64,000 nucleotides of DNA from Streptomyces canus. Lineage in GTDB: Bacteria > Actinomycetota > Actinomycetes > Streptomycetales > Streptomycetaceae. Location: assembly GCF_030816965.1 (NCBI RefSeq), contig NZ_JAUSYQ010000002.1:1-64000 (forward strand). The letters are read 5' to 3'. Shown here piece by piece: positions 38,452-48,102 of the stretch (positions within the stretch are counted from its first letter, which is position 1; each line of letters starts with the position of its first letter). The notes beneath the pieces are model-generated. The model ran no database searches and was not told where the DNA came from. It saw only the letters and a program-made list of their open reading frames with translations. Both the position numbers and the translations under genes were made by a program.

Positions 38452-39420
38452 TCAGGGGGTGATGGAGAGGACGATCTTGCCGGTGGTGCGGCCGGTCTCA
38501 CCCAGCGTGTGGGCCCGGCCGGCTTCTTCGAGGGGGAAGACCTCGTCGACAATCACGCGCAGGCGGCCGCCCTCGACCAGGGAAGTGATCTCGCGCAACC
38601 CCGCATGGTCGGGCTCGACGAGCATGAACACCGCCCGGATACCGGCCGCTTCGGCCTCCTTGGCGGGGAAGGTGTCGTCCAGCGGCAGGATCGAGATCAA
38701 CGTGCCGCCCAGCCGCAGCGTTTGCAGGGACCGAGCCCAGTTGGGGCCGCCGAGGGCGTCCAGGACGACATCGACGTCGCGGAGGGTCTCGGTGAAGTCC
38801 TGGGTGCGGTAGTCGATCAGCTCGTCGGCGCCCAGCGAGCGCAGCAGCTCGTGCTTGGCAGCGCTGGCCGTGCCGATGACGTACGCGCCGCGGGCCTTGG
38901 CAATCTGCACGGCCAGGTGGCCGACGCCTCCGGCGGCGGCGTGGATCAGGACGCGCTGGCCGGACTGGACGCTCGCGGTGTCCACCAGGGCCTGCCAAGC
39001 GGTCAGCGAGGCCAGCGGCAGGGCACCGGCCTGGATGTGGTCCAGGCCCTTGGGGCGCGGGGCGAAGTGCCGGGCCGGGGCGGCCACGTACTCGGCGTAG
39101 GCGCCCGCCGGGTGAGGGAAGCGCGGCATCCCGAACACCTCGTCGCCGACCTGGAAGAGTGTCACCCCATCGCCGACCGCCTCGACCACCCCAGCGACGT
39201 CGAAGCCCAGGGTGAACGGCGGCCTGGCCCCGGTGGCGAACACGCCGCGCGCGCGGGTCTTCCAATCGGCTGGGTTCACGCCTGCCGCGTGCACCCGGAC
39301 CAGGATCTCGCCCCGGCCCGGGACCGGACGCTGCGTCTCGACGACCTTGAGGACCTCCGGGGCTCCGGCGGCGTCCTGGGAGACGGCGCGCATGGTCGAG
39401 GGGCTGGTGGCGTGGTCCAT
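38452..39420 (-). CDS. NADP-dependent quinone-oxidoreductase-like protein
   Basis: 322 residues, medium-chain reductase superfamily without zinc. N-terminal GroES-like domain (GEILVRVHAAGVNPADWKTR; FTLGFDVAGVVEAVGDGV), then a Rossmann fold with VLIHAAAGGVGHLAVQIAKA (AxxGGVG nucleotide motif) and GTASAAKHELLRSLGADELI. Zinc-ligand cysteines are absent, placing it with QOR-type enzymes reducing quinones or enones. Divergent from the GlxA-type regulator with 129 bp between, which suggests that regulator controls it. Confidence 0.85.
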   Translation of the reverse strand: MDHATSPSTMRAVSQDAAGAPEVLKVVETQRPVPGRGEILVRVHAAGVNPADWKTRARGVFATGARPPFTLGFDVAGVVEAVGDGVTLFQVGDEVFGMPRFPHPAGAYAEYVAAPARHFAPRPKGLDHIQAGALPLASLTAWQALVDTASVQSGQRVLIHAAAGGVGHLAVQIAKARGAYVIGTASAAKHELLRSLGADELIDYRTQDFTETLRDVDVVLDALGGPNWARSLQTLRLGGTLISILPLDDTFPAKEAEAAGIRAVFMLVEPDHAGLREITSLVEGGRLRVIVDEVFPLEEAGRAHTLGETGRTTGKIVLSITP

Positions 39421-39549
39421 GATGACGTGCTCTTTTCAGCAGTGCGTTTCTTGTCGTTGGTGCCTTTTCTCCTGGGCACGTCCTCAGACTGCCTGGGCGG
39501 ACAGCCCCGCAGCAGTGGCCCGATGGTCATGGAATGAAAGGATCGGGTC

Positions 39550-40659
39550 ATGCACCACGTTGGCGTTCTGGCCCTGGACGGCGTCGTCCCCTTCGAGCTC
39601 GGCATCCCCGCGCGGATCTTCGGCGCCGCCCGCGACGGCACGGGCAACCGGCTCTACTCCGTGACCACGTGCAGCCTGGACGGCCGCCCCGTCCGCACCG
39701 AAGCCGACTACCAGCTCACCGTCTCCCATGACGCCTCCCTGCTGGCCACCGTCGACACCGTCGTCATTCCGCCCTCCCACGCGCTGGGCCCCATCCGGGA
39801 GGAGGGCCGCCTGCCCGACACCCTGCGCGAGGCCCTGGCCGCCATCCGCCCCGGAACCCGGATCGTGGCGATCTGCACCGACACCTACGTGCTGGCCGCC
39901 GCGGGACTGCTCGACGGCCGCCCCGCCACCACCCACTGGCGCGAGGCCGACCGTCTGCAGCGCATGTTCACCACCGCGCGCATCAACCCCGACGTCCTCT
40001 TCATCGACGACGGCGAGATCCTCACCTCCGCGGGGGTCGCCGCCGGCATCGACCTGTGCCTGCACATCGTCCGCCGCGACCACGGCAGCGACATCGCCAA
40101 CGAGGTCGCCCGCTCCTGCGTCGTACCGCCCTGGCGCGACGGCGGCCAGGCCCAGTACATCCAGCGCCCCGTCCCCGACCCCACTGCCTCCGGCACCGCC
40201 CCCACACAGGCGTGGGTCATGGAACGCCTCTCTGAACCCGTCACCCTGGCTGACATGGCCGCCCACGCCAACGTCAGCCTGCGTACCTTCACCCGCCGCT
40301 TCCGCAACGAGGTCGGCACCAGCCCCGGCCAGTGGCTCATCCGCCAGCGCGTCGACCTGGCCCGGCACCTGCTGGAGACCACTGACTGGCCCGTCGACCT
40401 GGTCGCCGACCGCGCCGGATTCGGCACCGGTGTCTCCCTGCGCCAGCACCTTCATGCCGCCATCGGGGTCACACCCCAGGCATACCGCCGCACCTTCCGC
40501 CCCACACCCGCAACTGCCCGACAAGCCGCAGTTGGATCAGCTCTTGGCACCTTCGAGTTGGCGCAGAACGCGGATATTCCGGTCGGTACCGCCCCCGACC
40601 TCGCGCCTCCCACGGCCGGGGCGGGCGAGCCCCCGCCCAGCGACGGTTCAGGTCAGTAG
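39550..40659 (+). CDS. GlxA-family AraC-type transcriptional regulator
   Basis: 369 residues. The N-terminal DJ-1/PfpI-like domain (HHVGVLALDGVVPFELGIPA; VAICTDTYVLAAAGLLDGRP; GVAAGIDLCLHIV) has the nucleophile-elbow cysteine position as ICTDTY. The C-terminus has the two HTH motifs of AraC: VTLADMAAHANVSLRTFTRR and RAGFGTGVSLRQHLHAAIGV. A 55-residue Ala/Pro-rich tail exceeds the family norm. Start ATG with AAAGGATCGG upstream. Likely senses a small ligand and regulates the divergent oxidoreductase gene. Confidence 0.85.
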   Translation: MHHVGVLALDGVVPFELGIPARIFGAARDGTGNRLYSVTTCSLDGRPVRTEADYQLTVSHDASLLATVDTVVIPPSHALGPIREEGRLPDTLREALAAIRPGTRIVAICTDTYVLAAAGLLDGRPATTHWREADRLQRMFTTARINPDVLFIDDGEILTSAGVAAGIDLCLHIVRRDHGSDIANEVARSCVVPPWRDGGQAQYIQRPVPDPTASGTAPTQAWVMERLSEPVTLADMAAHANVSLRTFTRRFRNEVGTSPGQWLIRQRVDLARHLLETTDWPVDLVADRAGFGTGVSLRQHLHAAIGVTPQAYRRTFRPTPATARQAAVGSALGTFELAQNADIPVGTAPDLAPPTAGAGEPPPSDGSGQ

Positions 40660-41095
40660 CGGCGAGCAACTCACCGTTCCGCCCGGCCTACGGCACGTTT
40701 CCGGCGTATTCCGGCTGCCCTCCCTACAGGCCCAGGTCCCGCCGCGCTTCCAGGCTGTACCCGGGGGATCCAGTCACGGCCCTCCCGCACAAAGCCGTGC
40801 TCTCCGTACCGCAGACGTCGGCGGCCTGCCGGCCCGTCAGCCCTGGTCCGTTGGATCCGCGGCCCCGGGGCAGAGGACTGGCGAGGTGCTCGGCAAGCCC
40901 TTCGCCCGCGACCACATCAACCCAACTCCCCAGCGAAACCGGGTATTTGGGCAAGGCTTGTTCATGCGCCGGTAAGGGATGGTGCCGGTAACCGGAAGTT
41001 CACCGTTCATGTCTACCCGCATAGACCTGGGTGGCGGTGTCATTCCGTCAGACGCCCGGCACTTCGCCTCCGGGCCCGAAGCGGGAAACCCCCAC
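40660..41095. other. Region without recognisable gene
   Basis: Frames in both directions are short and lack family features. Around 40,966-41,000 there is a GCCGGTAAGG...GCCGGTAACCGG pattern that could be an IS scar. The promoter of the secreted-protein relic at 41,096 would lie here. Confidence 0.3.
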
Positions 41096-41621
41096 ATGCG
41101 ACCTCTGCGCCGCCTCACCGCCACCACCACCGCTCTCGGCATGGCCGCCGCGGGCCTCATCATCGCTGCCACCGGTACCGCCCACGCCCTCCGCCTGTTC
41201 CCAGTCCTACCTGCCACTGCCCGACGCATCCTGCACACCCGGCTCATACAACCCCGACGTCACCCAGTCGACCTCGACAGCACCATCTGCGTGTCCGGCT
41301 GGACCGGCACCATCCGGCCCCCCCCACCTCCTGCACCAACCCCCTCAAGGCACAGGGCATCATCGACTACGGGTACACCGGCACCACCATGTCGGACTAC
41401 GAGGGGACCACCTCGTGCCGCTGGAACTCGGCGGTGCACCCCGCGACCCCGGCAACCTGTGGCCCGAACCGCACTACGGCACCAAGACCGCCTCTACCAA
41501 GGACGGCACCGAGACCAAACTGAAGAACGCCGTCTGCAACGGCACCATCACGCTCTCCGCCGCCCGCAGCGCCATCAAATACAACTGGACCACCGCACTC
41601 CAGGTCACCGGAATCGGCTGA
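41096..41621 (+). pseudogene. Secreted HNH-nuclease-like gene, frameshifted copy
   Basis: ATG 41096 opens a signal peptide (RRLTATTTALGMAAAGLIIA, ATGTAHA). Three frames then carry successive parts: YLPLPDASCTPGSYNPDVTQ; STICVSGWTGTIRP; GIIDYGYTGTTMSDYE; DHLVPLELGGAPRDPGNLWP with the tail to LQVTGIG. DHLVPLELGG...NLWP resembles an HNH/His-Me-finger core (D-H, later N). At least three indels disrupt it. A partial second copy lies at 63,184-63,455. The product would be a small exported nuclease-like protein; activity is inferred only. Confidence 0.65.
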
Positions 41622-41984
41622 CCCCCAGCGAAGTCGTAGACCCGACCGGTGACCGATCCCAAGAGATCGGCTGCCCGCATGCGACGAGAGAGCCCAACCT
41701 CACTGCCTAAAGACCGAGTTGGGCTCCCTCGCCATCCACCGGAACCCGGGGTTCGACATGCGTCACACCGCAGGGCCGACCATGGCAGTGACGGCGACCG
41801 CTACCCGCTCCATGCAGTTGACCAGCAAAAACACCAAGGTCAAGAAGGCCGCCGTCGCGACGTCGGGCGGTGTGCGTCGCGGCAGCACCCGGGCAGGAAC
41901 GGTCACCTGACGGTGCCGTGGAGTTGCCGGTCCGGTCGGTGCGGAGGACGGGGCGTCATGCGGGCCGTACCTGCGCTCCTCGTA

Positions 41985-42190
41985 GATCTCCCGGTCGTCA
42001 CCGAGAAGCTGGAGCGGTCGCCGCAGGCTGTGGGGAGGTCCTCGGGGAGCGCCGGCCTTCGGACTGGGTGCTGCAGAAGGTGCGCGACGGCCGCGGCCCG
42101 GCCCGCTCCGTCCTGCACGCACCGGACTGCGAGGAAGCACCGGCGGATGTCCCGCTGCTCGATGTGGACCGCGCCCCCGACGACTCCTGA
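41985..42190 (+). pseudogene. Unknown actinobacterial protein fragment (DUF6233-like)
   Basis: The frame reads ERRPSDWVLQKVRDGRGPAR then SVLHAPDCEEAPADVPLLDV, DRAPDDS. PDW..., H..DC... and a final D-rich segment recall DUF6233-type Streptomyces proteins, but the zinc-like C-terminus is missing. Upstream frame shows no clear start. Weak assignment. Confidence 0.3.
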
Positions 42191-42229
42191 CCCCGGCCGC
42201 CGCACCGCCGTCCCGCGGACCGGCTCCGC

Positions 42230-42421
42230 AACCGTCGGAAGCTCGGCTCCCGGGGTGGTCGGCCGCCGAAGTTCGACAAGACCGACTACCGCGAGCGGCA
42301 TGCCGTCGAGTGCGGGATCAATCGCCTCAAACGCCACCGGGCCGTGGCCACGAGATACGACAAGCTTGCCGTCCGCTACGAGGCGACCGTGCTGGTCGCA
42401 GTCCTCAACGAGTGGTTGTGA
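42230..42421 (+). pseudogene. IS5-family transposase C-terminal relic
   Basis: 63 codons: [63 protein letters not shown]. The E-x6-R-x6-K signature ([12 protein letters not shown]) holds the catalytic glutamate of IS5-type enzymes. No N-terminal part precedes it. Confidence 0.75.
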
Positions 42422-42442
42422 CCAGCACGGTCCCAGCAGCAC

Positions 42443-43249
42443 CTACACGGTTTGCCAGGGATTGGTCTCGTAGCAGTTCACGAGCAGGTCCCTCACGTCG
42501 GGATCGACGGTCAACGCCGCCTCGTCGATACCCGCGACCGGGACGGCCGGCGAGATGGAGTTCGAGAGGAACGCTGCGAGGGCGAGGGCGTCGGACGCCC
42601 AGACTCCGAGGTCGCGAAGGTGGATCTCACGCCGGTCGGACGGGATGCCCTTGGCCGCCAGTCCTCGCTGCAGCAGTTGCATCGTGATTCCCGGCAGTAC
42701 GGCGGCCTCGGGCCAGATGACACGCTCGCCGTCGAAGAAGCCGATGTTCGAGATCGAGGCCTCGCTGATGCGGCCGTTGCGATCGGTGAACAGCATGTCG
42801 TCGTATCCGGCGAGCACCGCCCGGCGTCGGCGAAGGCTGAGTCCGAACGTCCCGGCGTGCTTGACGTGGGGAAGGTCCCGCTCGTACTCCACTGTCCGCA
42901 GCCGCACCGGTGAGGTCCGCGCCGTGATGGGAGCGCTCGTCGTCACGGCCAAGTCCGGATTCACGTCCTCGCCGCGCAGCACGGCATCCTGGTGGCGGCT
43001 GAAGACGGTCACCCGAAGCGTCACCGCGTCCGGGGAAGCATGGAGCGCGTGCCGCACAACGGAGCACACCCGATCGGCGTCCAGGCCCGTTCCGAACAGC
43101 TCCCGCGTACTGTCGTCCAGCCGCTTCAGGTGCAGATCCAGTCCTCGGACTGCTCTGTCCCGCACCTGCATCGAGGAGAAATGCGAGTAGTTGGCCCGCG
43201 CGAGCACCTTCAGGTCCTCGTTGTCCGCTTCGGCACCGTTGACTTCCAC
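42443..43249 (-). CDS. Class IV aminotransferase-like PLP enzyme
   Basis: About 268 residues. Fold type IV PLP enzymes include branched-chain aminotransferase, D-amino acid transaminase and aminodeoxychorismate lyase. The likely Schiff-base lysine lies in LPHVKHAGTFG, and the cofactor phosphate segment is NGRISEASISNIGFF followed by PEAAVLPGITMQLL. NYSHFSSMQVRDRAVRGLDL near the start is typical of the actinobacterial subgroup. GTG 43249 is preferred, with GGGAGGGGG upstream, although the frame is open to 43309. Its substrate cannot be told from sequence. It lies 100 bp from an IS end, with no operon partner. Confidence 0.75.
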   Translation of the reverse strand: MEVNGAEADNEDLKVLARANYSHFSSMQVRDRAVRGLDLHLKRLDDSTRELFGTGLDADRVCSVVRHALHASPDAVTLRVTVFSRHQDAVLRGEDVNPDLAVTTSAPITARTSPVRLRTVEYERDLPHVKHAGTFGLSLRRRRAVLAGYDDMLFTDRNGRISEASISNIGFFDGERVIWPEAAVLPGITMQLLQRGLAAKGIPSDRREIHLRDLGVWASDALALAAFLSNSISPAVPVAGIDEAALTVDPDVRDLLVNCYETNPWQTV

Positions 43250-43436
43250 CCGGTCGATGACGCCCCCTCCCTCGCGCGTACCCAGCCCCGCGGCCACCAC
43301 CTTAGGCACCTCTAAGACGTCAGGCGACCTTGATCGACTTTCGCAACAGGCCCTAGCTTGATCTTTAACGTCTGGGCCGTTGGCCAGCCGCTGAATAGGG
43401 TCAAGGTGATCTCAGGCCGCGTGGGACCATCTCGGC

Positions 43437-43670
43437 ATGCGCCTGGTAGCTGACGGAGCCACGCCAACCTCGCGGTTGGTACTGATCAAGGACCTCGAAA
43501 CCGACGATGGGTATGCCTTCGAGCTGGCGAGCCCGCTCTTCCTGGCTGCTGGTGATCGAATCGCCTTCGAAGGCGGCAGGCTTGTCGTCGTGCGGGCCGG
43601 TGGAGTGCGGCTGTCGCCGGCCGGTGACTGGTCCACTCAATGCGGGCCCGGATCTCTGCGCCGCCGGTAG
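43437..43670 (+). CDS. Hypothetical protein inside the IS
   Basis: 77 codons: RLVADGATPTSRLVLIKDLE, TDDGYAFELASPLFLAAGDR, IAFEGGRLVVVRAGGVRLSP. The alternating pattern suggests a small beta-barrel-like protein. It lies between the left terminal repeat and the transposase gene, so it may be a passenger. No ribosome site of note and no family known to me. Confidence 0.35.
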   Translation: MRLVADGATPTSRLVLIKDLETDDGYAFELASPLFLAAGDRIAFEGGRLVVVRAGGVRLSPAGDWSTQCGPGSLRRR

Positions 43671-43798
43671 AAGCCGCTCTTCGAACGGTGCGTCGTACTT
43701 GATCACTCGGCTCGGTAACCGCCGTACACGGAAGCGGCCTTCGTCTGAACATGTGTTCCGACCAAGGAACACACACGTCCAGCATGAAGGCCGTGAGG

Positions 43799-45053
43799 AT
43801 GAGTCTGCTGCATCACGGTGCCCGGCGAGAGCCGTTGGCCGAACTGTCACGCTTCCGGGGTGAGTTCTACGCCTGTCTCACCGCTCGTTCGGATGCCCTG
43901 TTCGAGCTGGCGGATGCGGTTCTGTGCGGTGACGGGCCGGTGAGGTCGCTGGCCGAGCTGTCGCTGGTGGGCGAACACCGCCGCGGTCACGGAGGGCTCT
44001 ACGCCGCACTCGCCCAAGGCCGGGTCGACGCCGACCGGCTGCGACGCATCCTGGCCTCGGTGCCACTGCCGCGGGCGGCTGACGGCCGACTGGTCCTGGC
44101 CGTCGACATCACCTGCTGGCTGCGGCCGGACGCCCACACCTCACCGGAGCGGATCCTGTGTCATACCTACGGCCGTGGCAAGGACCAGCACATCCCCGTT
44201 CCCGGCTGGCCCTACTCGATCGTCTGCGCGTTGGAGCCCGGCCGGCAGCTCGTGGACCGCGCCGCTGGACGCATTGCGTCTGGTGCCCGGGGACGACGCC
44301 GCCACCGTCACCGCCCGGCAGCTGCGGGACCTGGTCGAGCGGTTGATCGCCGCAGGTCAGTGGCAGATGGGCGACCCGGACATCCTCATTGTCGCGGACG
44401 CCGGATACGACGCACCCCGCGTCGCCTTCCTTCTGAAGGATCTGCCGGTGCAGGTGCTGGCCCGGATGCGGTCGGACCGTGTCCTGCGTCGGCCGGCGCC
44501 GCCGCGGGAGCCTCACACCAGGGGCCGTCCGCCCCGGCACGGCGGCGAGTTCGTCTTCGGGCAACCCGATACCTGGGGCACCCCGGACACCGAAACCGTC
44601 ACCGACACACGCCTCTACGGCACCGCCCTCGCCCGGTCCTGGGACCGTCTCCACCCCAAGCTGACCCACCGCTCGTCCTGGGCCGCGGCCGACGGCACTC
44701 TCCCGATCGTCGCGGGGACCGTGATCCGCCTGGACATCGAGCACCTGCCCAGCGGAGCCACCCCGAAGCCGGTCTGGCTGTGGTGGTCAGGCACCGACGC
44801 GGACGCAGCGGACACCGACCGGCTCTGGCAGGCATACCTGCGACGCTTCGACATCGAGCACACCTTCCGCCTGTTCAAGCAGACCCTCGGCTGGACCTGC
44901 CCGAAGATCCGCACACCTGAGGCGGCGGACCGCTGGACCTGGCTGATCCTCGCCGCCTACACCCAGCTCCGCCTCGCCCGGCCACTGGCAGCCGACCGAC
45001 GCAGAAAGGCCCGCCTCGTCGGACAGGCTCACCCCGGCACGAGTCCGCCGTGA
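43799..45053 (+). pseudogene. DDE transposase of the 43.4-kb IS, frameshifted
   Basis: Starts MSLLHHGARREPLAELSRFR. DDE residues: LVLAVDITCWLRPD (first Asp), ILIVADAGYDAPRVAFLL (second Asp), RFDIEHTFRLFKQTLGW (Glu). Near 44,255 the frame shifts: CALEPGR continues correctly as SSWTAPLDALRLVPGDD only in the next frame. Apart from this one indel the protein is full length (about 420 residues) and ends at 45053. It belongs to a Streptomyces transposase group with RNase H fold, distinct from the other IS types in this window. Confidence 0.8.
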
Positions 45054-45257
45054 CTTCCGGCACATCCGCCCGACAGCCGCCTGCCCGGCCCAAGCACCGA
45101 AATCCACCCGCCCCGGACCCGGACGACCATCGGGTCGGAAGAACACCCGACCCACCCCCCGCCACGACGTCCACACACCCCGCAAGACCGGCAGCGCCAC
45201 GTTCCGGAACAAGAAGTCGACCACCCCACGACCACGCCGCACAGGTTAAAGATCAAG

Positions 45258-45346
45258 CTAGGTGTATTGACCCGCAGGGTTGTTCACGCGGCTGATGGGT
45301 GGCTGACCGCCGAGTGCGGTGTGGCAGCGGTGGTGGTTGTAGGTGT
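45258..45346 (-). pseudogene. IS481/IS3-like transposase C-terminal relic
   Basis: Reading minus: LHLHTYNHHRCHTALGGQPP, ISRVNNPAGQYT, stop. YN..R.H.ALGG.PP is the classical end of IS3/IS481 integrase-type transposases. The stop codon itself falls in the terminal repeat of the neighbouring IS, so the two elements were fused at this point. Confidence 0.7.
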
Positions 45347-45829
45347 GCAGGTGGAGAACGGCACCGGGATCGACGGCCGTGCGGCGCAGGTCGCGCAGGC
45401 CCTCAAGGATGGTGGCTTCAGCCAGGACACCAGTACCGGCAATGGCACCCCGTCCGCAACCACCCTGCTCACCTACCCCTCGGCGCGCATGCCGCAGGCG
45501 CAGGCGGTCGCCAAGGCGCTGGGGCTGCCGTCCTCCGCCCTGATTCGGGCAGCGGCACCGGCATCGTGCTGGTGATCGGCTCCGACTGGCCGAGCGGCGC
45601 GACCTTCCCCGGCTCGAAGACGCCGGTGCCGGTCGACACCAAGGCGGCGCTGAACAACACCCACCAGCAGAACGGCCACCACAAGCAATGCGCCACGGTC
45701 AGCACGTCGACCGACGTGATCGGACTGGACTACGCGTACCACACCACGACCTCGTCGCATCCGGTGCACACCACGTCCCCGAGCCACGCCTACGACATCA
45801 GCCCCAACGTCAAGGACTCCGCCCCCTGA
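45346..45829 (+). pseudogene. LCP (LytR-CpsA-Psr) protein, C-terminal relic
   Basis: VQVENGTGIDGRAAQVAQAL, KDGGFSQDTSTGNGTPSATT, YPSARMPQAQAVAKALG: a LytR_C domain as found at the C-terminus of Streptomyces LCP wall-polymer ligases. One indel near 45,550 shifts the frame to IVLVIGSDWPSGATFPGS and the tail to ISPNVKDSAP. The catalytic LCP domain and membrane anchor are missing, lost at the junction with the IS3-like relic. Confidence 0.7.
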
Positions 45830-45997
45830 CCCCCGCGTCCCCTTACTGACTTCAGCTCGTCGGGGTAAATCTTTGCGAAGACCCTGATGGGCGTGGGTGG
45901 GCGGCTGTATCCGTGTGGTGTGAGATAAGCGGATGGGGGCGAGTTGACCCCTGCGGGACGTCGCCGCCGGGAGTCGGTACGGATGCAGGCGGACTAG

Positions 45998-46140
45998 TTG
46001 TACGAGCAGGAGACCAAGTCGTCGGAGGTCGCGGGGCGGCTGCGGATGAGCGTGAAGTCGGCGTGCCACTGGCACCAGTTGCGGCGGGACGGCGGTCGTG
46101 AGGCTCTGGCTTCCCGCGGCCCGAGTGGATCCCGTTGCCG
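45998..46140 (+). pseudogene. IS630-type transposase HTH relic
   Basis: YEQETKSSEVAGRLRMSVKS, ACHWHQLRRDGGREALASRG, PSGSRCR matches the N-terminal helix-turn-helix of IS630-type transposases in actinobacteria. The rest is absent. Between 46,141 and 46,437 the only further trace is a 25-codon IS3 OrfA-like HTH on the minus strand (46333-46407: GRTVTEVARELGIRSESLRG). Confidence 0.6.
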
Positions 46141-46437
46141 GCGCTCTCCGAGGATCTCGCGGGCCGTCGACTGCGGCGTCTTCCGCAGGAGTTCGGTGTC
46201 GACCCGGCCGTAGTGATGGGACACGCGGGCCGAGGTCAGGGGGATGGGCGGCCTTACGCAGGTCCTCGTGCCGTAGCCCCGGTGTCCCGTGTACGAGTCT
46301 GAGGGCCGCCCCGCAGGCCGGGCCTTCTTCACTCAGCCTCGCAGGGACTCCGAGCGGATCCCGAGCTCCCGGGCGACCTCGGTCACCGTCCGACCCGACG
46401 ACCGCACCCCCCTGTGATGTCCACGCGCACGGCGGCA

Positions 46438-46575
46438 GTCAACCTTTCGCGGTACCGCGGAAGTTGCAGCAACCGCGCGGCTACCGCGCCCGGTGGGGCG
46501 GGAGTTCCACCCACAGTGGGACGCGACGGCCACGCCGTTGCACCTACCGTCATAGCGCATCGGCACCGCCCGACC
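46438..46575 (+). promoter_or_regulatory. Shared upstream element, copy A
   Basis: Three conserved boxes at fixed spacing. Box 1 (46452): GTACCGCGGAAGTTGCAG with the palindrome GTTGCAGCAAC. Box 2 (46492): GGTGG..., GGGAGTTCCACCC. Box 3 (46546): CTACCGTC, a possible -10 (TAnnnT), followed by CATCGGCACCGCC. Distances are 40 and 54 bp. The same series occurs at 49981 and 50360. The secreted protein gene starts 128 bp after box 3. Confidence 0.65.
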
Positions 46576-46673
46576 CAGCGGTGCCGCACAGCCTGCGGCC
46601 GGAAGAAGCCAACATGTCCATGTTTGAGCGCGTCACCGGAACGACACTGCTGCCGATCAACACGGGGGGAAAC

Positions 46674-47231
46674 ATGGCACTTCGCAAGCGAGTTCTCGCG
46701 GCTGCAGCCGCCATCGCCACCGGAGGCGTACTGGCTCTGGCTCCCACGCCCGCATCGGCGTCCGTCTCTCAGGGCTACGTCATAGGCGTGGGCGCGGCCA
46801 CGGATGACTGGGGAGACGAGGGGCCGCTGTCGGCGTCGCAGCACTCCAAATCCTACGCCGTGGGACTTTGGCAGTGGGTGCTGTGGGCGGAGGGAGTGAA
46901 GGAGCCGAACGGGACACAGTTCGACATGGGAGACATCGACTGCCGTTTCGGCTCGACCACCACCTATGCGACCAAGCAACTCCAGGCTCGATGGCACCTC
47001 AGCCAGGACGGGATTGTCGGCAAGGACACCTTCAGCAGAGCAGACAATGAACTGGTCCTCTTTGCGGGTGGTGCGATTGATGATGTCACCTACGGTGGAA
47101 ACGATGGTGAGATAGGGTTCTGGCGCGATGAGTTGGGTCAGTACAACTTTCCGGTGGTTTACGAAGACAACGAGTACCTCACAGCCAGTTATGCAAATGC
47201 CCCTGCCGAGGCATGCCAATACGGCAGCTGA
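46674..47231 (+). CDS. Secreted protein with peptidoglycan-binding-like domain
   Basis: 185 residues. Signal peptide LRKRVLAAAAAIATGGVLAL with cleavage after PASAS. The mature part holds a PG_binding_1-like helix pattern: DIDCRFGSTTTYATKQLQAR, WHLSQDGIVGKDTFSRAD, where L.....l..DG..G..T is the signature. The acidic C-terminal 50 residues end in ACQYGS. Start ATG 46674 behind GGGGGAAAC. Expected outside the cell, bound to wall polymer. Transcription probably uses the shared upstream element. An IS1380 fragment begins 6 bp after its stop. Confidence 0.75.
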   Translation: MALRKRVLAAAAAIATGGVLALAPTPASASVSQGYVIGVGAATDDWGDEGPLSASQHSKSYAVGLWQWVLWAEGVKEPNGTQFDMGDIDCRFGSTTTYATKQLQARWHLSQDGIVGKDTFSRADNELVLFAGGAIDDVTYGGNDGEIGFWRDELGQYNFPVVYEDNEYLTASYANAPAEACQYGS

Positions 47232-47236
47232 GCGTC

Positions 47237-47523
47237 GAATTTCCCTGGCGTGACCCACACCGCCGCCTGCCCGGGGGCATGGGCAAGGCCCGTCTTGCGG
47301 ACCGTCTCCAGCAGCAGGACCGCACCGGCCTGCGAGACCACCTGCCGACCGTCTCCCCGGACACGGACACGTGGGTACGACGAGATAGGCTCTCTCACCT
47401 GGAAAGTGCTCTTTTCCTTGCAGCCAACAGGAACCTCAGCAAGTCCTATCGTTGCAGTTCAAGGGCACTTTCCGTGTTTCTGATCGACTCTTGGACAGCC
47501 CACCTCGTGAAAGCGCGAGGTTA
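47237..47523 (-). mobile_element. IS1380-family 5'-end relic
   Basis: The right end GCGCGAGGTTAG, the adjacent GGACAGCCCACCTCG and the start of a transposase (SSYPRVRVRGDG, VVSQAGAVLLLETVRKTG) match the complete IS1380 element at 16.6-18.3 kb, but the sequence differs in detail, so it is a related rather than identical element. Only about 285 bp remain; the catalytic part is missing. Confidence 0.7.
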
Positions 47524-47669
47524 GTTAGTCTCGGTCCGAGGTGTGATGCGCGACGGCCTGTCATCTCGAGGTTTCATACGGCGCATTGGTATCGGGCTGA
47601 ATGGCGTTCGGTGGTGCGCCGTGTCTGGTCCAAGAGCGTCGCTGTCGCGAAGGACGCTGCTGTGGCTGG

Positions 47670-47924
47670 GGCGGATCTTTGGTCCAGGGAGGGCCCGCTG
47701 TCCGGCCCCTCGATTGCCGTGAGGGACTTCGCTCCGGCCAGGACCCCGCAGGCGGCCAGGGCCAGGACGTACGACAGCGGGTGGCGCCGGCCCCGCAGGC
47801 GGCGCGGGTCGGGCAGGCGGCGCAACCGGTCCAGCAGGTCGTGCAGTTCATCGGAGCGGGCCGGATCGGATCCGGCGAGTTGGCCCAGCCCTGCAGGAAT
47901 GGGCGATGATGACACGGCAGGCAC
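47670..47924 (-). pseudogene. ISAs1-family transposase N-terminal relic
   Basis: PAVSSSPIPAGLGQLAGSDP, DLLDRLRRLPDPRRLRGRRH, PLSYVLALAACGVLAGAKSL, TAIEG: the DDE-associated N-terminal domain of ISAs1-type transposases. Similarity fades after TAIEG and the catalytic part is missing. The remaining bases up to 48,102 contain no gene. Confidence 0.65.
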
Positions 47925-48102
47925 GGTCTTCCGTTCTGGTGATCAGCGAACTCGACACTCCGTGATCACCGGAAACCGTGCCTGCGCGCCTACCTGCCGA
48001 TTCATCGCCATCACGGCCGAGTTGGGGTATCAGGCCCATACCGGCCACGTTGGGCCACGAGACTACTCCCATGCCGTTGAGGGAGCTTGCCGCGTGGCCC
48101 TC

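Larger units (their letters stand above)
43352..45262. mobile_element. IS element with perfect 18-bp terminal repeats
   Basis: CCTAGCTTGATCTTTAAC (43352-43369) and its exact complement (45245-45262) bound 1,911 bp holding a frameshifted DDE transposase and a 77-codon passenger-like frame. Flanking bases are not duplicated (left AACAGGC, right TGTATTG), and the right flank is the end of another transposase relic, so the surroundings were rearranged after insertion. Confidence 0.7.

Noticed and set aside
37630..39537. 635-codon plus-strand frame over the oxidoreductase gene
   Set aside because: Shadow of the minus-strand medium-chain reductase; only a short piece (about 38,075-38,205) shows a real Tn3 transposase similarity and is listed separately.
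38452..40659. Biosynthetic cluster around oxidoreductase, regulator and aminotransferase
   Set aside because: No core synthase, carrier protein or tailoring set nearby; genes are separated by relics and lie in different orientations.
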